A DNA stretch of 23,096 nucleotides from Rodentolepis nana (lineage: Eukaryota > Platyhelminthes > Cestoda > Cyclophyllidea > Hymenolepididae), in contig UZAE01012033.1 of the NCBI GenBank assembly GCA_900617975.1, forward strand, positions 59,837 to 82,932. Direction: 5' to 3'. A program made the translations under genes and the position numbers. The first letter of the stretch is position 1; every line of letters begins with the position of its first letter. This document shows, in pieces, positions 19,011-23,096 of this stretch. The notes under the pieces were generated by a model. That model searched no databases, was not told the DNA's origin, and was given only the letters and a program-made list of their open reading frames with translations.

Positions 19011-21211
19011 GTGTTGGGTCCACTGGCAGGTACTTCGAAACGCCTTATGTTCTCATTCGAACTAACGTCAACTCTCTTATGAAGTGAAACAAAGTTTTTT
19101 TTAAATATTCATGGAAAGTAAATGCTACCATTTACTAACAGATTTATGACTCTGAATGAGGGATATTTTTCGCTAATCTTACTAGATATTTATCTCCAAA
19201 ATTAAGTAGGTATAAACACCTAAAACTTTGCTCAGCAAATATAAGGCCTTATTTTCTAAAAGAGTAGATTTTATTTCTTCTCCAAATGTGACTTTTAATG
19301 ACTTTCCAAAAATGAGTCTTTCTCATGAATTAGGACGCTCTATAAGAACCAAAATTTCAATTAATATATGCCCTTTCTGCTTTTGCCAAGTCTCCTTCAC
19401 AAAATTTAAGCGAGTGATATTTTCAAAATAAAGCACATTTTTTCAACAATTGAGACGTAACTAGCCCTTTATAATAAGGCACAAAATGATACTTCTTTTA
19501 CGGCTTAATTGGAATTATTCTGAACAAAAGCTATACTTTATTTACCTGGAATGGAAATTCCATTTGCTCAATACAATATAGCTAATTAAATTAACGAAAT
19601 TTCATGAACTTGAAGGTCAATAATGACACCTATGTTCCATTATTATTTCTCGGGCTTAATTTTTGCTCGTGAAATTGACAACTGACCATAGGAATTCTTA
19701 ATCAATCAGCATCCATTTTTGTGAATCCAAGTAAAAGCCTGCTTTCATATATGTGGCATAACCTTTGCAGATTTGCCCTTGAGCAAACTGCTTTATGGAG
19801 GTCTGATCTTGAATGAATATCAGTAACTATATGTGAAGAACTTTCCATACACCAATTAACCTCTAGGATAAAGTAGTCACTTTGCGAACCCCAATAAAAT
19901 TAATTTGTACTTACATTAGTTGACGAAACTATTAAGTATAAACGACTAGTGTACCTAGTATATTGATATCTCTTCCTACTAATAAAAAAATTCAACCATC
20001 TTGATCTTAACCGTTTTGCATGGCATATCATTGAGATGATAAACATTAAAAAGCTTTCGTGCTTAAAAAAATGTCTGTAATCAAGCTTTGACGGGCAAAC
20101 TTTATCTCGAAGTTTGCTAAAGTATTTTCAGCTCACAAAATTATCTTTGGGCAATTCCATTCCGTCATTTTTCAACCCTAATTAATTTTTTTCAAAGTTA
20201 ATTAGACCATTTGCAAAAAAATATGATTTTTCAATAAATGCAGCTGATAAGCAATGCAAAAAATTATTCTTTTTCCCGTATGCTTGATATTGTATTTATT
20301 TAAATAATGCATGATCCTCAAAATTTATATTAAAAACATTGAATTAAGTGAAAATATTTAATATTTAATAGAAATTGTGTCCTAATCAAAGAGAAAGGGG
20401 AATAAAAAGGGTATTCTAAAGGCGAAGCACATGCTACCATTATGAACCCTCACCAATACTCCTTTCTCGGCATGAATAGGTGGATTCGGTTGTGGCATGC
20501 GTTCTGAAATTCGTTAGTAGAAAATTTGAACAACGGTCACATTTTTAATACATGAACTAGTTGAAATTCCACGCTAACAATAGATAATATTAGTCTGTAA
20601 CTGTAGGTCACTGCTTGTAGCTACCCCCACCTCCCACATAGTTGACAATGCCACTTTTATAACTCATAAAAATTCACTCATTTATTAATGAAATATGGTT
20701 AACGATTCAATGCACATGTAAATTTTCAGGATGAAATTACAGAGTGTTTGATTACATAAATCATCAGAATTTTAAACAATTTGTGTTAAATAAAACCTGA
20801 TCAAATCAGATGATATTACCATAGACTGCCATTTTAGTTCCCAGCAACTCAAAAAAATATCACAATTTTTCATTAACTTTGGCCCATATTTAATGCTAAG
20901 GCACGGGTATCAAAAGTAGTTAATGAATAGCAAAAATGGCAACAATGCATCCTAAATCAATCAATATTTAATTTCAAATTAAGCAAAACCTGCCTAAGGC
21001 GTATTTCATGGTACAGAATTCACATTTTCCTTTAGTCACGTTGATTAATGAATCGAGTTCTCCTCCATTATGTTCAATTCATATTTTCTTTCAAACAATT
21101 ATCAGTCTGTTCATTATTTTCCTCCATTAGTTTTAGGAAGTGGTATATCACGACTGAAGGAGCTAAATTTTTAAGATGACACGTGGTGTCGAGTGGTTAA
21201 TTCCATGTAGA

Positions 21212-21228
21212 ATATATATATATATATA
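21212..21228. repeat. (AT)n microsatellite
   Basis: About eight AT units, roughly 220 bp upstream of the AASDH-like ATG. No further feature is visible. Confidence 0.8.
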
Positions 21229-21379
21229 AACTTAATTCTGATTTAAAATAATAGAAAGATCAATTTTGTTGAAAACAAGTTATATGCACTTCTGGAATAT
21301 CGAGTACTATTCTCGTAAATGCTTACACGAAGTATTTAAGCTCCATTTTAAAAGTCTTTCTAATCACCTCTTTCTATTT

Positions 21380-21381
21380 AG
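21380..21381 (+). promoter_or_regulatory. Candidate splice acceptor upstream of the AASDH-like start
   Basis: TTTCTATTTAG precedes CTCCTGG, 68 nt before the ATG. It could be a cis acceptor for an undetected upstream exon or a trans-splice site. A leader-encoded AUG joined here would not be in frame with the enzyme, since it meets TAA within eight codons. Confidence 0.35.
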
Positions 21382-21449
21382 CTCCTGGTGATAGCATCAT
21401 AACAGGTCATCTAACGGAAGCATTTGCCAAATCACAGGATGGAATCTAT

Positions 21450-21734
21450 ATGGAAATTCAACTTGGGAATTGTCTTTCTGATATTGCAAAAGGAAGTTCA
21501 GCTCAAAACACAGCTGTAATCTCCTTTAAATCAATGGAAGGAACTGTTGAAACGATTGAAGAGATCTCGTTTGCAGAACTTCAATCAAGAGTTATGAAAT
21601 TGGCATTCATATTGAAAGAACTCCTATCTCCAACTCTTCAACTAAGAAACGTAGACCTAAGCACACCGGATGCACAAAGCAAAACCTTTGTGATCGCCTA
21701 TCTTAACGCTGGAATCAATCGCGTATATATTCAG
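21450..21734 (+). CDS. AASDH: AASDH-like gene, first recognised coding exon
   Basis: ATG at 21450 is preferred because MEIQLGNCLSDIAK lines up with the start of human AASDH (MTLQELVHKAAS). The exon ends at ATTCAG|GTACAC. The same frame is open for 22 codons upstream, to TATTTAG|CTCC at 21381, so the true exon could begin at 21382 as 5' UTR or as extra coding sequence. Reading past the donor reaches a stop at 21876-21878 through AT-rich sequence with no protein-like character. Confidence 0.65.
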
Positions 21735-23096
21735 GTACACTATTGCTATAATTTAATTTTTATCGAAATTTATAATTATCTCTTGCACAATAGTTCAGTA
21801 TTGCAAATGTATCATTACTTGAAGATAAATATTCACCTCTTAGAGAAAGTGAAATCTTCGAATAAAATTTCTTTATAGCCATAAAAATGTATTTTAATTG
21901 TCTCTCCAACAAATTGGTTGTTTTTTAAAATACACTAAATTTGATTTTCGTTGTTGTTCCGTTATTTTCTTCTATTTACTGTTTTCACTATTGTAGTTGT
22001 CAACTAAATTTTAAATTTTACATAACAAACTACAAGTTAAACTTGCTTTTAAACTTTATTAGTTTGTGAAATCATTAGTCAAAGCAGTGGCTAATGTTAA
22101 CCATCTATTTAATTAGGATAAACAAGATCTGTGCAAAAGAAATTTAAATAAATTTAATGTTTCATCAATGATTTCTTTATTTGATATCTTGAAGCAGTAC
22201 TAAAACGCTTAGTGTCTAACGGAATGATTGATCTCGAGATTGTAGATATTTTTAATCGTGTCTTAAAGACACTTCGCTCCTAGTGTCAAAAATTAAGTTT
22301 CACTATAAGGAGAGATTCTGGAGATAAATACGACAATGTAGCCAAGCCAGTGGCATGAACACGGCTTCCGCAAGACAGGAATGAAGCAGTTTCAGTAACA
22401 GTGTTTATAGAGTAGCCAAATACGCAATGTAGTCGTCAAGGGAAGGAGGTAATTGACTGATCACTTAAAGACTGTGTATTTAATCATGGACATAACTTTA
22501 CGAGACAGCAATTAACTGAATTCAAATAATAAGTTTAGTATACCAGAAGGCATGATATGTAAATTAAGAATTCACTTTAGTCTCTTCTCATTCAGTCACA
22601 ATTAAACTCATGTATTCATACGATAACTAATTTAAGTCAAATATCCATTTGGACGGCTTAAATCGAAAGCGATTCAAATGAGGATCAGTTATAAAGAATT
22701 TCCTATTTAAAGTAATTAATAGATTTGATTGGGAATGAATCGCATTGGGCGGTCCTTTCAATTAAGAACAGTTTCCCTCAAAATATCATGATTAGGCATT
22801 CCTTCAAGCACCATATCTAACATAATTTTCTACCTAATGAAAATTGAGCCCCTCTCAATTCCTCCAACGGAGAAGCTTGCAAGTAACCTCAGGAGTCACG
22901 TAAAGAAAGAGTGCCCTAATTTTTATGAAATATTATTCAAGTGATCTAAAATTAGGTCAACTGTTCAATGAGCTCTAAAAAGCTTAAAAATTACTTCGTC
23001 CAGGAATTCGGGAATTACTTCATGGGAATTGCCCTTGGATGATCTTGAGTGTTAGAAAGAGAATCGTAACTCTCATGACATAATTATAGACCCCCC
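21450..23096 (+). CDS. AASDH: Adenylate-forming enzyme, AASDH (ACSF4)-like, 5' part, truncated by the window edge
   Basis: Exons supported are 21450-21734 (95 codons, phase 0) and 22849-22940, with a possible third at 23004-23050. The protein starts MEIQLGNCLSDIAKG, then TAVISFKS and ISFAELQSRVMKLAFILKEL, which has the layout of the start of an AMP-binding (adenylation) domain. FVIAYLNAGINRVYIQ takes the place of human ILGILQVPAAYVPIE. The next exon gives PLSIPPTEKLASNL and HVKKECPNFYEILF, opposite human PDSPPSLSTHF and MKKCNLKYILVE. The catalytic core motifs (TSGTTG and later) would lie beyond the window. Vertebrate AASDH carries an adenylation domain, a carrier domain and a PQQ-type propeller; its physiological substrate is not settled. 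Identity is low and from memory, so another acyl-activating enzyme is possible. The frame is also open upstream to an acceptor at 21380-21381, so coding could begin earlier. Confidence 0.5.
22849..22940 (+). CDS. AASDH: AASDH-like gene, second coding exon
   Basis: After AAATTGAG with a CTAATGA branch-like motif just upstream, the phase-0 frame reads PLSIPPTEKLASNLRSH then VKKECPNFYEILF. It ends at TTCAA|GTGATC in phase 2. An alternative donor, CAC|GTAAAG at about 22900, would shorten it. The acceptor has a weak pyrimidine tract. Support comes mainly from continuity with the AASDH N-terminal alignment. The intron before it (21735-22848) is 1,114 nt. Confidence 0.5.
23004..23050 (+). CDS. AASDH-like gene, tentative third exon
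   Basis: A CGTCCAG acceptor at 23003 gives a 63-nt intron. With the phase-2 carry-over, the frame reads KNSGITSWELPLDDLE up to a GTTAGA donor. Tiny introns fit the style of this genome, but I could not match the residues to the family. Confidence 0.25.

Larger units (their letters stand above)
14492..21379. other. AT-rich intergenic region between divergent genes
   Basis: Apart from the hairpin/palindrome near 19 kb and the AT microsatellite, I see only low-complexity A/T-rich sequence. Open frames such as 15921-16121, 16436-16657 and 19228-19431 (+) have the F/I/K/N/Y-rich composition expected of random AT-rich DNA. The promoters of both flanking genes must lie here or nearby, but no convincing TATA or initiator could be singled out. 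Confidence 0.6.

Noticed and set aside
19011..19045. Hammerhead ribozyme of the schistosome SINE type
   Set aside because: CGAAACGCC is present, but the CUGANGA core is absent nearby, so the catalytic fold cannot form.

Overview
This is eukaryotic nuclear DNA: AT-rich, with interrupted genes, no operons and no long open frames. Two genes can be supported by exon reconstruction and recalled protein similarity. A minus-strand gene with five introns of 31, 36, 39, 65 and about 9,660 nt, plus a possible trans-splice acceptor just before its start codon, best fits a parasitic flatworm (cestode or trematode). That assignment is inferred from gene architecture, not from a marker gene.

Layout. Positions 1-1723 hold no gene I can support. 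1724-2009 is copy A of a dispersed ~285-bp repeat. 2010-3898 is non-coding, with a short GC-rich patch (about 3113-3208), a hairpin/palindrome cluster (3550-3596) and a C-rich/G-rich strand block (3729-3757). From 14483 down to 3899 on the minus strand runs a complete six-exon gene for the alpha/gamma-adaptin-binding protein p34 (AAGAB), predicted at 250 residues. Exons 1-5 lie within 850 bp (13638-14483). The last exon (3899-3976) lies beyond a 9,661-nt intron, which carries repeat copies B (4897-5175) and C (9809-10096) in opposite orientations. 14492-21381 is an AT-rich gene-free stretch between two divergently transcribed genes. From about 21450 on the plus strand the 5' part of an adenylate-forming enzyme begins, most like the N-terminus of AASDH (ACSF4). 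Two exons are visible (21450-21734, 22849-22940), a third is possible (23004-23050), and the gene runs off the right edge.

How the genes relate. AAGAB is a chaperone for assembly of clathrin adaptor complexes; AASDH is a putative acyl-activating enzyme. No functional link is expected. They are only neighbours in head-to-head orientation about 7 kb apart.

The most interesting material is (i) the three-copy repeat, whose best-conserved end carries three overlapping palindromes and whose other half keeps splice-site-like AG and GTAAG signals in all copies; (ii) the inverted pair of those repeats inside one intron; (iii) the steep intron-size gradient in AAGAB, with a candidate intronic poly(A) isoform whose stop codon lies inside AATAAA; and (iv) a possible spliced-leader acceptor placed so that a leader-encoded AUG would be in frame. 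All homology calls rest on memory of family sequences and on splice logic, with no database search.
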